From Benincasa hispida (Eukaryota; Streptophyta; Magnoliopsida; Cucurbitales; Cucurbitaceae): DNA of 64,000 nt. The stretch lies in assembly GCF_009727055.1 (NCBI RefSeq), contig NC_052359.1, positions 20,926,931-20,990,930 of the forward strand, read 5' to 3'. The notes beneath the pieces are model-generated. The model saw nothing but the letters and a program-made list of their open reading frames with translations. It made no database searches and was not told the DNA's origin. Below are positions 1 to 12,213 of the stretch, piece after piece. Each line of letters begins with the position of its first letter. Position 1 is the first letter of the stretch. The translations under genes and the position numbers were made by a program.

Positions 1-1767
1 CCAAAGCGTGGTCTTTGGTGAATTTGGTAGAGGAAGGAGGAAACATGGATTGTGTAGGCGATAAGCAAGTGGGAGAGCAAAAGACGCTTATCGCATAGCA
101 AAATGCTTATCATTTAGGAGAAGCTACACGATCGTGTACATTTTACTGAATGATCGTTTAGGAAATGGTATACAATCGTTTAGCAAACTCGGCACACACT
201 ACAATCATTTAGCAAAGCTATGTGATCGTGTAAGAGTTAGTGTGCGATCGTTTAGGAGCGAGGTAGACGATCGTTTAGGCGAAGAGTTACTATCACATAG
301 GCTCTCGCAATGCTTAAGCGATCGATTAGCTTTTCACCAATGCACATCTGTGATTTCTTTTTGGACGATCGAGCAATCGATTCAAAATGAAACAATTTCA
401 TTTTTATTTCATTGGTTACAATAACCGACTTATTCCACTTACCCACGTCCAAACATGATTTTTGGCTTAATTATCATATAATTAACCAACTAAAATATTA
501 ATAAATATAATCACATTATATTTTTAACCCATAGTTTGATATCACATATCTACTATAGTATTTTCTCCTCTACTTGATATAAATCATATTTATATCTTAT
601 ACATTTAGCCAACTAAATTATCATACATTTAGTCAATTATATCATATATAATTAACCATTCCATTTATATCTTATGTAATCGAATTTCCTCTTGTCAATT
701 TGAACATTTCAAATTAACCCAAACACTGGTTCTTGACTTTATCCAAGTTACCCAGGGGACCTAATGAACCTGTGGCTCGAAGCTCTAATTGTCTGTGAAT
801 AGCTTACTAAACTCTTTAGCCACGAGATCCACCATCTGCTAACTATTAGGCATTCCACTAAAGACCAATAATTAAACTCTTCTCATCACAGGTATATTTC
901 TGTGTCCATCAGATATAACCAATCATGAGTACGATGACCCTTCACAGATGCTCGTAAGTACAGTTGGGCCAATTTACTGTTTTGCCCCTGTAGTTATATT
1001 CACTTCTTAAGTACCACTGATTCCTCTAATGAACAATACAACATAGTCCAACTATGTGTGAACACCCCTCAGGGCAAAAGAAGGTGTGTGGCGCCACATC
1101 GTTCAAGCCCCGAAATCAGCCCTTAAGGGAGTTATCTATCTGCTTACCCCTACCTCGGGGAAGGGCTAAATTCCATCTTGTATAGCTGAGTTCCCAGCTC
1201 CCAAATCAGACGAATCCCCAAAATAGTAGGTTTGAATCAGTGACCTGGCCACTTGCACCCATACAAATCAATGGACCGCCCTCAATAGCAGGAGTTCCTA
1301 ACTCACTCAAGATTGAGGTCATGTTACCTATGGTCATTCTAGTGAAGTGTAGTCTCTATCATGAACGGTGTTATATAACGAGACGTTAACACTTCATGGT
1401 CAGGTCTTATACAAACTCTTTGATCATGATCAGGATGTGACAAGTCATAACACTTGTGACCATTCCACAAAGCGGACCGCATCCGTAGAGTTTCCAGGAT
1501 AAGATTTCCTTCCTATATCCATATACTACAGACCATTTTGGTTATCAATAAAGACATGATCCACTTCTATATCACCACATACATGTTTAAGTCACATACA
1601 GATAACTAAGGATTTAATGTTTATTGGTTTGTGGTAAAGCAAATAAAATAAGTAACTGAGCAAAAAATACAATATGTGAAGTAAATATCATATATTAACA
1701 ACACAAGCATTCATACAAAATGTTTACAAACTACAAGACACGAGACTTTAGGGCATCAACCCCAACA
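1..1767 (-). mobile_element. LTR of a copia element (family A), cut by window start
   Basis: This is the last about 1.8 kb of a 2.0-2.2 kb LTR of the type seen complete at 42516-44616 and 21435-23461. The shared landmarks are the ATCGTTTAG array, a block beginning GGGACCTAATG near 755, and the end GGGCATCAACCCCAACA at 1751-1767. No polypurine tract follows the end. Instead the sequence jumps straight into gag (zinc-knuckle region) of a minus-strand copia element. So this is either a solo LTR nested in that element or the product of a large pol deletion. The left junction and target duplication lie outside the window. Confidence 0.8.
60..335. repeat. degenerate ATCGTTTAG / ACGATCGT array inside the LTR
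   Basis: About ten spaced copies of a core ATCGT(T/G)TAG occur, with variants such as ATCATTTAG. Several are centred on the palindrome ACGATCGT. A perfect 14-base palindrome TACACGATCGTGTA lies at 125-138. Spacing is irregular, roughly 20-35 bases. A 96-codon open frame crosses the array, but I regard it as a by-product of the repeat. The same array type recurs in five other places in the window. Confidence 0.85.
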
Positions 1768-2619
1768 TCTATTTCTTCTTCTCAACAAGATACTTAGGAC
1801 AATTATGTTTCCAGTGACCTTTCACATTACAATGGAAGAATTTACCCTTGTCAACCTTAGCTTTGCCCTTGACTTTTCAAGCAGTAGGAGCCTTCCTCTT
1901 CTCTCCTATCTTTTTCTGGATCCTTTTAATACCAGAAGTCAAAGGTATAGACTTCGTTCCAGAGGATGGACCAGTATAGAACTTTTTGTAATTGGCAACA
2001 TTTACATCTTCTTCTACTGGTCCATTATCTTTCATAAGAGATTGAAAAGTCTGTAACTCTTTCAGAAGGGCAGTCAGATTGTACTATATTTTGTTCATTA
2101 CTGCATTGCTGCGAAATTGAAGAAAACTCTTCCAAAAAGATTCCAAAATAAAGGACACCTGACTCTGCTCATTTATGACTGCACCATTCATTTCGGCGAC
2201 ATTGAAATGGACCATCAGGTCGAGAACATGTTCTCTCACTAATTGGCTCTCTTTCATGACACATTATAAATGTACTTGAGGGTCTCGTGTTGGGTCTGAG
2301 AAGACAGTTATCCAAATATCTCTTGAAGGGACTCCATGATCTGACGTGCAGTCATCATGGCCTCATGCTTCTTAGTAAGAACATCAAACAGACTTGCCAA
2401 GATGTAGACTCAGGCCTTATCATTGGCCTTCATCCAACAGTCATAAGCATCCTTCAACGCTTGAGATGCATTTCGAGTAGGGACTAGAGGACATTCCTCT
2501 GTGAAGAAAAACCGCAGATCATCGATAACCAGAATTGTATTCAGGTTATATTTCCACATCGCATAGTTTTCACTGGTTGATTTCTCATTTTTAATCAAAG
2601 ATATGATTATGGAATACAT
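1768..2619 (-). pseudogene. copia gag remnant (element I)
   Basis: Read on the minus strand, the N-terminal gag region is clear near 2410-2619: residues like IISLIKNEK, then ENYAMWKYNLN and DDLRFFFTEECP, the usual start of copia UBN2-type Gag. Frame breaks follow. The remnant ends at 1768 in the zinc-knuckle region (HWKHNCPKYL on the minus strand). Protease, integrase, RT and RNase H are absent because the sequence abuts the LTR ending at 1767. It is not a functional gene. The same Gag type is found at 16.9-17.6 kb and 50.5-51.4 kb. Confidence 0.8.
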
Positions 2620-4612
2620 GTTGAAACATATAACAATCAATTGACCTTATTAGTTTCTCTTTTTCATAACTCATTACTTAATTATCCAATCAAATTAGCA
2701 AAAACATATTTAATCAAAGAACCCTAATTAAACTATTGATTTTAGTTTTTGCAACGATACTTCAGAAGTTTAGAGCAACAATCGCCGAAGGGTGATCAGC
2801 CACTCCTCCTTTGAATTAAGACAATCTCAGCCAATTACTAATATAAGAATAACTCTGATTCATTAACTAACTTAATTCATCCTGTAAGTGTGACCTTCTC
2901 ATTTTTGGATCCCAGAGGTACACTTCAATAGGCTATCGAAGGGAAAGACAATTGTTGAAGATTAACCTAAGAAACCTTATCCATTACTGGAGTTTGCGTT
3001 GTTCCAACCCTATGATGAGGCCCTTCAAAGGGATGGTTGCTCTAGGACAACACGTAGGCGGATCATAGGAATCTCACGGTGCAACCTAATGGACAAGACC
3101 GTGGGATACGTTGACACGCATCCTTCTCCCTACTATGAATACTTTCCCTATTTACCTTGTTATTGATCCCTGCAAACACTCTCTGAAGGGAGGCTGCTCC
3201 TATGGCGACACAAAGCCGAGCATGGATCTCACAGTGTGAACTCTTAGGGGCGTGAGAGCTGAAATTTGATATATCATATGTACCAATTTCCTCTCACTAA
3301 AGTATTTTAATATTTTATTAGGATTTTATTATACTTAGTTAAAACTCGACTAATGAATTTATCTAAGTCCTTTAGATTTGCTCAATATAACATTTATATT
3401 GAATAATTTAACAATACTTGATTTTATTTATTAAACTCTTTTAATAAAATCAATCATTTATTGTATGCTTATACAATATTTGCCCAACTCACCTTCCAGG
3501 TCAGTTCCCACATAGAGGTGTTCTATTTCCGTTAGCTTAAATACCTCCTCCTGGACAGAACCTTTCTTGAAAGTTTCCTTATAGGCAATTATTTTATAAA
3601 TTTAATCTTTTATTTAAAAACATTTTAATCCTATTAAAATAAATTAAAAAGATAAACTCATTCCTAATCCCATTAGAAATAACATAAGAATCAATTTTAA
3701 ATAATTTAAAATTAATTTGGACCTATGTTTGCATGCAATCTTGTTTACAGATTTAATCTATCTCATTAAAACTATAACTCTTTATAATTTAATGAATTAT
3801 TAAAACCTATGTAACCATAAAACACACATACATTATTCCACTATTTATTATATTAATTTTATTAGTATGATGCATGGACATGTTTAGATTAATCTTGTAT
3901 CACAAACATAACACTTATATTTTGATGCATGAGCATGCTAATTTAATCATGCATCTAAAATATAACCCTTTATATTTAATTATGATGCATATACATATTT
4001 ATCCTAAGGTCAGTATTTTGAATCTGTTTGATATACATATGTAATATGAATTCAAAAAAATAATTTAAAACATCCATCTGATGAATAATTAAATTAAACA
4101 GCAAAATTAGACCGATTTTTGGCTCCCTAATGCAAAATTAATTGATTAAATTAATATAAAAATTATATTAATTTAGTTAATTAATATATACAATTGCAAA
4201 AAATGAAATTAGGGAAGAAAATTTGCTTCAGTTCGGCGGCGCAATGGATAAACCAGAGCTTAAATAACGATCCAACCATTTAAATCGAGACCCTAGGTGT
4301 CCTTACATACTGACCAAATTTCAGCATGTTCCAATGAATAGAACTCTTGTTATGCCTTTGTTTTCCTCGGTTCTTTTCACAACAACTTTTTTCCACGAGC
4401 GACATGGACTTATAGACTCGAAACAAGAAATAAATTGCCCAAAAATACAATGGGCCCTTACAATTTAATCAAATTAAAAAGTAATCTAGTGCCAAAATCG
4501 AAAACATCCAATTTGACAACCCAACATTCAAACATTCATAATGTAGAATATAATACCCACCTCTAAATAATTTCGTTTCGAAAAAATACAAAGAACAAAG
4601 ATGCAAAAAATT
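2620..4612 (-). mobile_element. long untranslated leader of copia element I
   Basis: About 2 kb lies between gag and the primer-binding site without a substantial ORF. Blocks such as the one around 2790 (GGGTGATCAGCCACTCCTCC), the 'AAGGGATGGTTGCTCTAGG' block near 3027 and the 'CCAGGTCAGTTCCCA' block near 3500 recur in the leaders of G (17.7-18.6 kb) and, more weakly, E (51.5-52.3 kb). The part from 3300 to 4200 is very AT-rich. I see no gene here. Confidence 0.7.
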
Positions 4613-4625
4613 GGCTTTGATACCA
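4613..4625 (-). promoter_or_regulatory. primer-binding site of copia element I
   Basis: On the minus strand this reads TGGTATCAAAGCC, one base off the common plant retrotransposon primer site TGGTATCAGAGC that pairs with the 3' end of initiator tRNA-Met. It sits three bases from the start of the LTR at about 4629, as expected for a minus-strand element. Confidence 0.8.
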
Positions 4626-4628
4626 ATT

Positions 4629-6490
4629 ATAGGGATCGGATCCCGCAACGGAAGTGTTTTGGCGAGGAGCACCTTGCATCACGCGATTCGATTTTATATT
4701 AAACAAAATCGTTACACTAAATAGAATAAATAAACACAAAAATTAGCATGCATTTAGGGAAATGATTAGAACGATTCTTACCTTTGTAGATTCCTTAATG
4801 CCACGAACAAGTCTCCCCAAGGTTCCAACAAATGGATCTCCAAACGATCTTGATCACAAACAACTCCTTGAACGATCTCGAATACTACCACGAGAGAAAC
4901 TTCGTTATTCTCTTAGGATTCCAGTAGAGGATAGGTGGTATCCAACTATTGGGAGAGGGAGAGGACAATAGTATTTTTGGGAGAGTAGAAAGGCTTAGAG
5001 AAAATTCTGTACAATAACACTATGGAGTTGTGTATTGTTAGAGTTTCTCTACAATATTGTGTGTTTTGCAAAGGGTCATAGGGAGGTATTTATATAGGGA
5101 AAGGCTAATATACTTTTCTTTTTTGTAATTAGTTAAATAACACTTATTTAATTAATTAGCCCAATTAAATAACACTTATTTAATTAATTAGCCTAATTAA
5201 ATAACACTTATTTGTAATAATTAAATAACCAATTATACATTAAACCTAATTTAATGTATATTTAATTATCATATACATCGCATATATATATGTGTAATAC
5301 CTCTCTTTTAATTAATTCTTTACGAATCTAATTCACTTGAATTAATTAATTTGAATCTTATTCAAATATTACTTTCCAATTTAATTATAGATCATATCCA
5401 TTATTAATTATATATTAATCCCATTAATATATAGTTTCCTCAAATTAATTTGGACAATTCAAATGATCCCTTTTAAGTATCCTCTAGTGAGCTAACGAGG
5501 GGACCTGGTGGACTTATAGATCAGAACTTCAATGATATGAGATTAATTGGCTAAACTCATTAACCAAATTAATTAATATTCCTTAACTGTGGGTACACTC
5601 CACTAAAGACCCACAACTACACTCTTTTCACTATAGATATATTTTTGTGTCTATGGGCATAAACCAATACTAGCAAGTCAATCCTTCACAAGTCTTTGTA
5701 ACACCAACTGGGTCAAATTACCATTTTACCTTTGGGTTATCCCTGAGTCCTTAAGTACCAGTGCTCTTCTAATGAACAACTTGTTTATTCTCGGGCCAAT
5801 GAGAAGGTAGGGCTCTTTGTTCAAGTCTCAGAGACACCACTTAAGAGAACACTTATCTACTTCCCCTTAAAGCGAGAAGGAGTGAATTTCATCTTGCATC
5901 ACTATGTTCCCAGCCCCGCCTCGATCTTGTCCCCAAGTTGGTAGACATATTGGGTCGGCGATCTAGCCATCCGCACCCATACAAGTCAAAGGACAATCTC
6001 TCGTGAATAGGAGTTCATAATATACTCAAGATTAAGACTAAATTGCCTAGGTCATCCAATTGAAATAGGAACCTAACTACTTAACGGTGTTACATCTAGT
6101 GGTTACTATTTCGCGATCCAGTCTTAGCAAACTCATTGCATAGGATACCCTTACTCGCGTGTCATCTACACAAGTTCGTTAGATCATTGAATTTGTATCA
6201 AATACAAAATGAGTTGTATTCATAGTGTTACCAGGATAAGGTACCCAGCCTTATCCCTATTATAGACCTTTTAGACTGTATCTTGAACATTGATCTCTGA
6301 ATGTACCCACATACAATTCAAGACTCATAAGACAGCTTTAGATACTAGTTTATTGGATTTAGAGTTATTAAGACAAAATAGACAAATAACACAAAAAATA
6401 ATCTTTATTGAATTAACATCGATCTCTTTATTGATGATGGTCAATTAATAATGTTTATTATCTACGAGTTTTAGGGCATAAAACCCAAAA
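4629..6490 (-). mobile_element. 5' LTR of copia element I (family B type)
   Basis: The LTR runs from just beyond the primer site to the end TTAGGGCATAAAACCCAAAA (6471-6490). Most of its middle matches, in order, the LTRs of element G: the GGGGACCTGGTGGACTTATAG block, the TCAAATTACCATTTTACC block, and the GTGTTACCAGGATAAGG block near 6225. Both ends are worn (TA for TG, AA for CA). Length is about 1.86 kb. The sequence to its right is the gag of plus-strand element F, so element I was inserted into F. Confidence 0.75.
5133..5213. repeat. 32-base tandem repeat, about 2.5 copies
   Basis: TTAAATAACACTTATTTAAT begins at 5133, 5165 and 5197, a strict 32-base period within the LTR of element I. The third copy is partial. 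Confidence 0.85.
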
Positions 6491-6686
6491 GTATTGCCAC
6501 AAATATGGACACATTTTGGAAAATTGCTCCATACGTCTATCTTGTCCTCTTGGTAGATCCACCAACCCAAGAAGCTTATCTCAAGCTAGTTCTCCATCTA
6601 TTTTTGCTGCCTCTTTATCCAACAAACTTCCCTCCATTTGCATTCCTATCAGTAATCTTCAAAATCTTATGGAACAAGTAATATCC
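6491..6686 (+). pseudogene. copia element F, gag zinc-knuckle fragment (left piece)
   Basis: The plus strand encodes CHKYGHILENC at about 6495-6527, the CCHC knuckle of copia Gag without its first cysteine pair, then a Ser-rich linker ending near MEQV. The piece is cut on the left by the LTR of element I and on the right by element G. The reading resumes at 23868 with the protease region, so both pieces belong to one older plus-strand copia element. Confidence 0.75.
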
Positions 6687-8577
6687 TGCTAAATTAAAAT
6701 CCAAGGCATAGCAGAAAAATTTCATACCATTTTTAGATTTTAATAACAAATTAACAGAGGAAATAAATCTAAAAACTCATACTTTCGTTGACGACTCTGT
6801 GGGGCTTCACCAATTTCTTGGATCTTGATTCCTCTACTACAAAACAAGTGAACAACACCACAAAACGATTTCACCAATATTCTCCTTGGGCTAGTGAAAT
6901 AGAAGAAGGTGGGATTCTTTGAGGAAATTTTTTTCAGAGAAAAATCTCAACTAAATTATTTATTTAATTAATAAACTAATTCAAATTTAATTTATTTAAT
7001 TAAATAACAATAAATTTATTGAAATAATTAATTCATAATTTAATTTATAAAAGTGAATCAAATAATTATTAATTAATCAAATTAATTAATAATCATTAAA
7101 TATCTCATATTTAACTAAATGTGCATTAGAATCATATTCTAATATATCTCACTCTTATAACCTATAGTTTTCATTCAATTAATTTAGTTAAAACAAATTT
7201 AATCAAATTTAATCAAATTAAATAATTAATTAATTCTCCAATTAATTAATCATTAAATTGAATATCCATATTTAATTTAACCTTATAATTGAATAACATT
7301 CAATTATTTTTCTCTCATATTACTTATAGTTTTAATGTGCATCTAATACATATTAATTTTAACCTATAGTTTTAATATGAACTCTATTAATCTTAAATTT
7401 AATATTTGAACTCCTTCAAATATTTCATTCTCCCATTAAATTAATGTTTGAATCAAATTCAAAGTAAATTTATATTATAAAGTTTAATTAAAATATAAAC
7501 TTTATATTATATACTATCACCATATATTATATTCTTTCCCTTAGTAAATTTGAACATTTCAAATTGCTTTAATTGCCTCAATACCCTTTATGAGCTACTA
7601 GTGGGACCTAATGGACCTATAGATCATAAGCTCCAATGATATGATATTAATTGGTTAAACTCATTAACCAAGTTAATCAATATTCGTTAATTATGGGTAC
7701 ACTCCACTACAAACCCACAGTTACACTCTTCTCATTGCAGATATATTTTTGTGTCCACGAATTTTGACCAATAACAACAAGTTAGTCCTTCACAAGTGCC
7801 CTCTTTTTGTAGACTAGGTTTGCTAAGCGTAAGCTATTTAAGTAGGCTCGATTTGTAACACCAGTTGGGTCAAATTACCGTTTTACCCTTGGGTTACCTC
7901 TACATCCATAAGTAACAGTGCTCCTCTAATGAACAACTTGTTTGTAGTCCAACAATCAAACAAAAACTCCTCTTGAGCCAATGAGAGGATAAAGTCCTTT
8001 GTTCAAGTCCCGGAGACACCACTTAAGAGAACACTCATCTACTTACCATAAAGTTAGAAGGGAGTGAATTCCATCTCGTGAAATTATGCTCTCAGCTTCC
8101 ACTCGGTCTTGTCTCCAAATGGTAGGCTTATTGAGTCAACGAACTGGTCACTCTCACCTATACAAATAAAAGGAAAATCCCTTATGAACAGGAGCTCATA
8201 AACTCACTCAGAATTAAGACTAAGTTGCTTAGGTCATTCTAGTGAAATAGAAACCTGACTAGTCAACGAAGATATATCTAGTGGTTACTTTTTCGTGGTC
8301 CAATCTTATGCAAACTCATTGCATAGGATACCCCCACTCGCATGTCCCATTCACGAATGCATAGGATCATTACATTTATACCAAATACAAAGTGGGTCGT
8401 ATCCATAGTTTCACTAGGATAAAGTGCCCAACCTTATCCATATACTGTAGACCCTTTAGGTTGTAACTTGAACACTGATCCCCATATGTCTCCACATACA
8501 ATTCAAGACTCATACAACAGTCTAGGATGTTAGTTTATTGGATTAGGGTTATTTAGGCAAGATAAATACAAGATAAG
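6687..8577 (-). mobile_element. left (3') LTR of element G, truncated
   Basis: It matches the right LTR of G from CTTTCGTTGACGACTCT (near 6783) through CAAGATAAGC at about 8577. The last about 100 bases, the polypurine tract and the end of RNase H are missing; RNase H sequence begins at once. The left LTR contains extra bases near its start and near 7800-7850 that the right LTR lacks. Confidence 0.8.
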
Positions 8578-8613
8578 CTACATACTCGGCCTCTATAGTG
8601 GAGTCAGCTATGC
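8578..8613 (-). pseudogene. RNase H fragment of element G
   Basis: This short piece, read on the minus strand, matches the copia RNase H segment around the ...TMEAEY.. motif, by comparison with 45055-45090 and 48537-48572 in elements D and E. It is separated from the rest of the same domain, which restarts at 14046, by the 5.4 kb insertion of H. Confidence 0.75.
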
Positions 8614-10158
8614 TGTTGGAATGTACCATCACACAGCGGAAGTGACAAGGATCCATAAGCACTCAAATTCATTAGTTTTGTCCAAAACTAAAGCATGCTA
8701 TAGCAGAAATAAATGGATTTCGTGACATACCTTCCTAGAACTTCCTCAAAGCTTGAATCCAGCTGCAAATTTTCTATGAATCTTGATGTAGACCACCCCA
8801 AGAACTTCCCTACTATCTTTTTCGTGCTCTAGATTAAGTTATGGGACTCAAAATAAGCTTGAATTAAGGGAAGTTGGAGAATGCTCACAACAGCAACCCA
8901 AAATGAAGAATACCTTTCTTCTCACGAATTTTTCAGAGAAATTCTTTCAGTTGCATTGCCTCAAAACCACTCCAATCTCTTCAATATATTGCAGACTATC
9001 ATGCAATAAGAAAGCTGCATGAGATGCAGCTCATACTTGGAGTAAATGAAGATCAAGTTGATGGGTTTAGTGTGAGCAACTTAAAGAAGTAATGAAAAAT
9101 GCTTATTTTTCATTTTTGTGTCTTTTTTCTTTTTTTAATTACTCAAAATTGATTTCATAAATCAATTTATTTAATAAAATTGAAAATATTATTAATTTTA
9201 CAAAATTAATTTCATAAATTAATTTTCTTAATAAAATTAATAAATAATTATTTAAACAATTTAAATAATTCTAATTAATTTAATATGAAATATTAAATTA
9301 ATTTTACACAATCCCATCTTCAAATATTTAAATCATATTTAAATATTATTTTTTAATTCCGTTTAATTCTAATTTGAATGTATCAAATTAACTTATCACG
9401 CTACTCTAGAGTTAATCCATTTACGAACTAGTAGGAGGACCTCACGAATCTACAGATCATGGGCTCCAACGATCCGAGATTAATCGGCTAAAACTCATTA
9501 GACCGAACTAACCCCCATTCGTTAACTAATGGGTGATTCCACTAAAACCCATAGCTGAGCTCCCTCACTATAGATATATTATGTCCACTCGATATAATCA
9601 TGATTAGTAAGTTAACCCTTCACAAGTTGTTCGTAATAACGGCTGGGTCGATTCCCTATTTTACCCCCGAAATTACCTCTAGTTCCTCAAGTCCCACTGA
9701 TCCCCTAATGAACAATTGATTTGTGATCCAATCAACAAATCGAATCCCTCTCAGCCTAATGAAAGGGTGAGGCCTCTTGTTCAAGACCCAGAATCAGCAT
9801 TTAAAGGGAACAATCTCTCTACTAACCCTAATCGGGTAGGAGTGAATTTCGTCTTGCTCCCTATGTTTCCAACTATCTATCCGGTCTTATCCCCAAAATC
9901 GGAGGCTTATTGAGCAGAGACATGGGTCTATTTTCATCGTTTTCATATCAAAGGATCATCTCGAACAAACAGGAGTTCATAGTTAGATTAGGATTAATGT
10001 CAAGTTACCTGGGTCATCAATTTGAAATAGTCAGTCTTAAACAGTAAACAACGTTAGAAAGTAAGAGTGACTGGTTTCGTGGTCCAATCTTGTACAAAGC
10101 TCATTTGCACATGACATCTCCACTCCTCATGTCATAACATGTACGAATTAGGATCACA
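8614..10158 (-). mobile_element. left LTR of element H, truncated
   Basis: It aligns with 12214-13757 with frequent point changes and small indels. After GTACGAATTAGGATCACA it breaks into unrelated sequence, losing the last about 290 bases of the LTR. Confidence 0.85.
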
Positions 10159-11276
10159 TCGTAGTAGTAGTAGTTGTTATTGTCATTATCACTATTCTTG
10201 TTGTTGTTGTTGTTATTATTATTATTATCATCATCATCATCATCATCATTATCATTAAATAATTCAACATAATTACACTAATACTCTCAATATTTAACAA
10301 TCATAATTTTGTAAATAAATAAGTTATGTTCATCAAATTCCTTAATCGAATAGTCTTAAAACTGGATTTAATCATAAGTGTTCTTTATAAAATCTATAGG
10401 ACCAAATCATAAGGAATAATTAGGAGCACAGTCGAGGTAAGTAGTTTATCTCACCCTCTCTTTAAGTGTTTTATGGTAGTGTATCTTTACTATGTTGCAT
10501 AATTATGTTATTGTATTGTTGCATTACATATTTAAAACACGTTTCTCGACAAAGGATCCCATGCATTATGTTTGTTCACGATGATGAAATAAGATTAAAT
10601 TTTAATTAGATAAAGGTTATGCTTCCAGGGTTAGCAGGGCATGTATGGTTGCACCCGTCTAGACCCAATCTATGTCAAGTTTATGCTAGGGACTAGTAGG
10701 GTATGTATGGTTGTACCCTTCTAGTCCAATCTTACGTTTATGCTAATGGTTGATGTTACTCTACTCCTACTGACTGCATGACTCGCTAATCATCAAATGG
10801 GTTAGTTTCCGCTTAAGTCCTCATTTTCCTACCAGGGCAGAGGAATTTATGTTGGAAGCATAACCAACCACCTCATGTTATTATATGTTTTCGGTCCCAA
10901 TCATATGTTTTCATGACATGTTGCATGTGATTGTGCATTTGGTCACGAGAACTACTTACTGGGTATATTATATACTCATCTTATTTTACAGACTTTGTAG
11001 GTAAGGACACAGCGTAGGTGGCAGGATTGGACGTCGCTCAAAGTGCCAACCATCAAACTCACTATTATGGGCATATATACATTTTGTATCACTATGCTAA
11101 TGTTTTATGGATCCTTGTGTTTTGTAAAATAAACTTTTTATATAGTTTTCTACCTAATTAATAAAATTTTAGATATGTTCTTTTGAAATTTTTACCAAAA
11201 CTCATCTCATGATAGAAAAGTCTAAGTATACATGTTGTAGCGGTCAGACCATAATATGTAAGGATCTGGCGTTACA
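10159..11276. mobile_element. probable gypsy LTR fragment in element H
   Basis: The stretch is unrelated to the copia LTRs. It ends GGATCTGGCGTTACA and carries short duplicated text (two copies of a block with 'GGGTATGTATGGTTG' near 10640 and 10700). It also has a 'TTACAGACTTTGTAGGTAAGG' region followed by a terminal segment like that of the gypsy LTR at 62.2-62.56 kb. No ORF is seen. The call rests on general resemblance, so the family is not certain. Confidence 0.5.
10196..10256. repeat. compound trinucleotide microsatellite
   Basis: Consecutive runs of TTG, ATT and ATC triplets lie at the broken edge of the left LTR of H. Confidence 0.95.
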
Positions 11277-12199
11277 ACAAGAGAACCAGTCAAACCAGCA
11301 ACTTTCACTTCTGCTCAAAATCTCGTTAAGTCTCATCGTTTAGCATTAACGGCCATCGTCATTTGTTTTTCCTAATCGTTTAGTGTTTGCATGATCGTTT
11401 AGCAACTAACGCATATCTCCTGATCAAACTACATGATCGTGTAGTGTCTTCCTTCTATCGTATAGTGTCATCGTCTAGTGTCGGACAATGCTACACGATC
11501 ACTTAGTGTCTAACACTATTGTGCAACTCCATCATCTAACACTAGACAATTACTACACGATCGCTTAGCGCCATCAACTAACGCCTGAAGTTAACCGTTT
11601 AGTGCGCGCAAAGGTAAGTAATCGTGTAGTGCTATCGCATAGCTCTCGATGCATCGCTCAGCTGCCGCACATAGGTAAACGATCGTGCAACACTATCATA
11701 TAGCTCTTCAACACATCGTTTAACTCCCACCCAAAGCTATACGATCGTGTAGTGCTATCGTATAGCAATACAACACATCGCTTAGCTCTCACAGGTACAC
11801 GATCGTCTAGCGCACAACACCTCAACGATCAATGCCCAAAGCTACACGATCGTTTAGCTTTTCTTCACATCGTCTAACGCCTGAAGCTAAGTGATCGTCT
11901 AGCTATTGAAGCTCAATGACGACATGAACAGAGGCTGATAAACCACAATCTGCAACACGACCTCTTCACTTGTTTCATTAAATTACAGCTTAATTTCAAT
12001 TCTAATGACTCTAAATAAATTACAGATTCTTGGGACACATATAAGCTCATCAAGCAAGAGCCAATTACAAATTTAATTGAGAAATCAAAGAGAAATTAAA
12101 AGCCAAAACTCAGAAAGCCATATCAGTACAGCAGTTTCATATAACTCATATAAAACACCCACCACACTAAAATTAAACCAAATTGAATGCTTATATAAA
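11277..12199 (-). mobile_element. leader of element H with ATCGTTTAG-type array
   Basis: This is the remaining internal region of H. 11335-11905 is packed with copies of ATCGT(T/G/C/A)TAG and ACGATCGT, for example near 11430, 11495, 11560, 11740 and 11850. From about 11940 the sequence is ordinary AT-rich leader up to the primer site. No credible ORF occurs, and 12077-12325 open frame runs into the LTR. Confidence 0.75.
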
Positions 12200-12211
12200 G
12201 CTCTGATACCA
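12200..12211 (-). promoter_or_regulatory. primer-binding site of element H
   Basis: On the minus strand this is TGGTATCAGAGC, a perfect match to the common plant tRNA-Met primer site. The LTR starts two bases to its right. Confidence 0.9.
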
Positions 12212-12213
12212 AT

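Noticed and set aside
134..424. 96-codon open frame over the ATCGTTTAG array
   Set aside because: It is a translation of a degenerate DNA repeat inside an LTR. No domain, no conserved start, and equivalent arrays elsewhere are not open.
4762..4971. 69-codon ORF in the LTR of element I
   Set aside because: Position within an LTR, no domain, and the corresponding part of other LTRs is not open.
11335..11905. CRISPR-like or satellite array
   Set aside because: Spacing and cores are irregular, there are no unique spacers of fixed length, and the setting is a plant LTR element leader.
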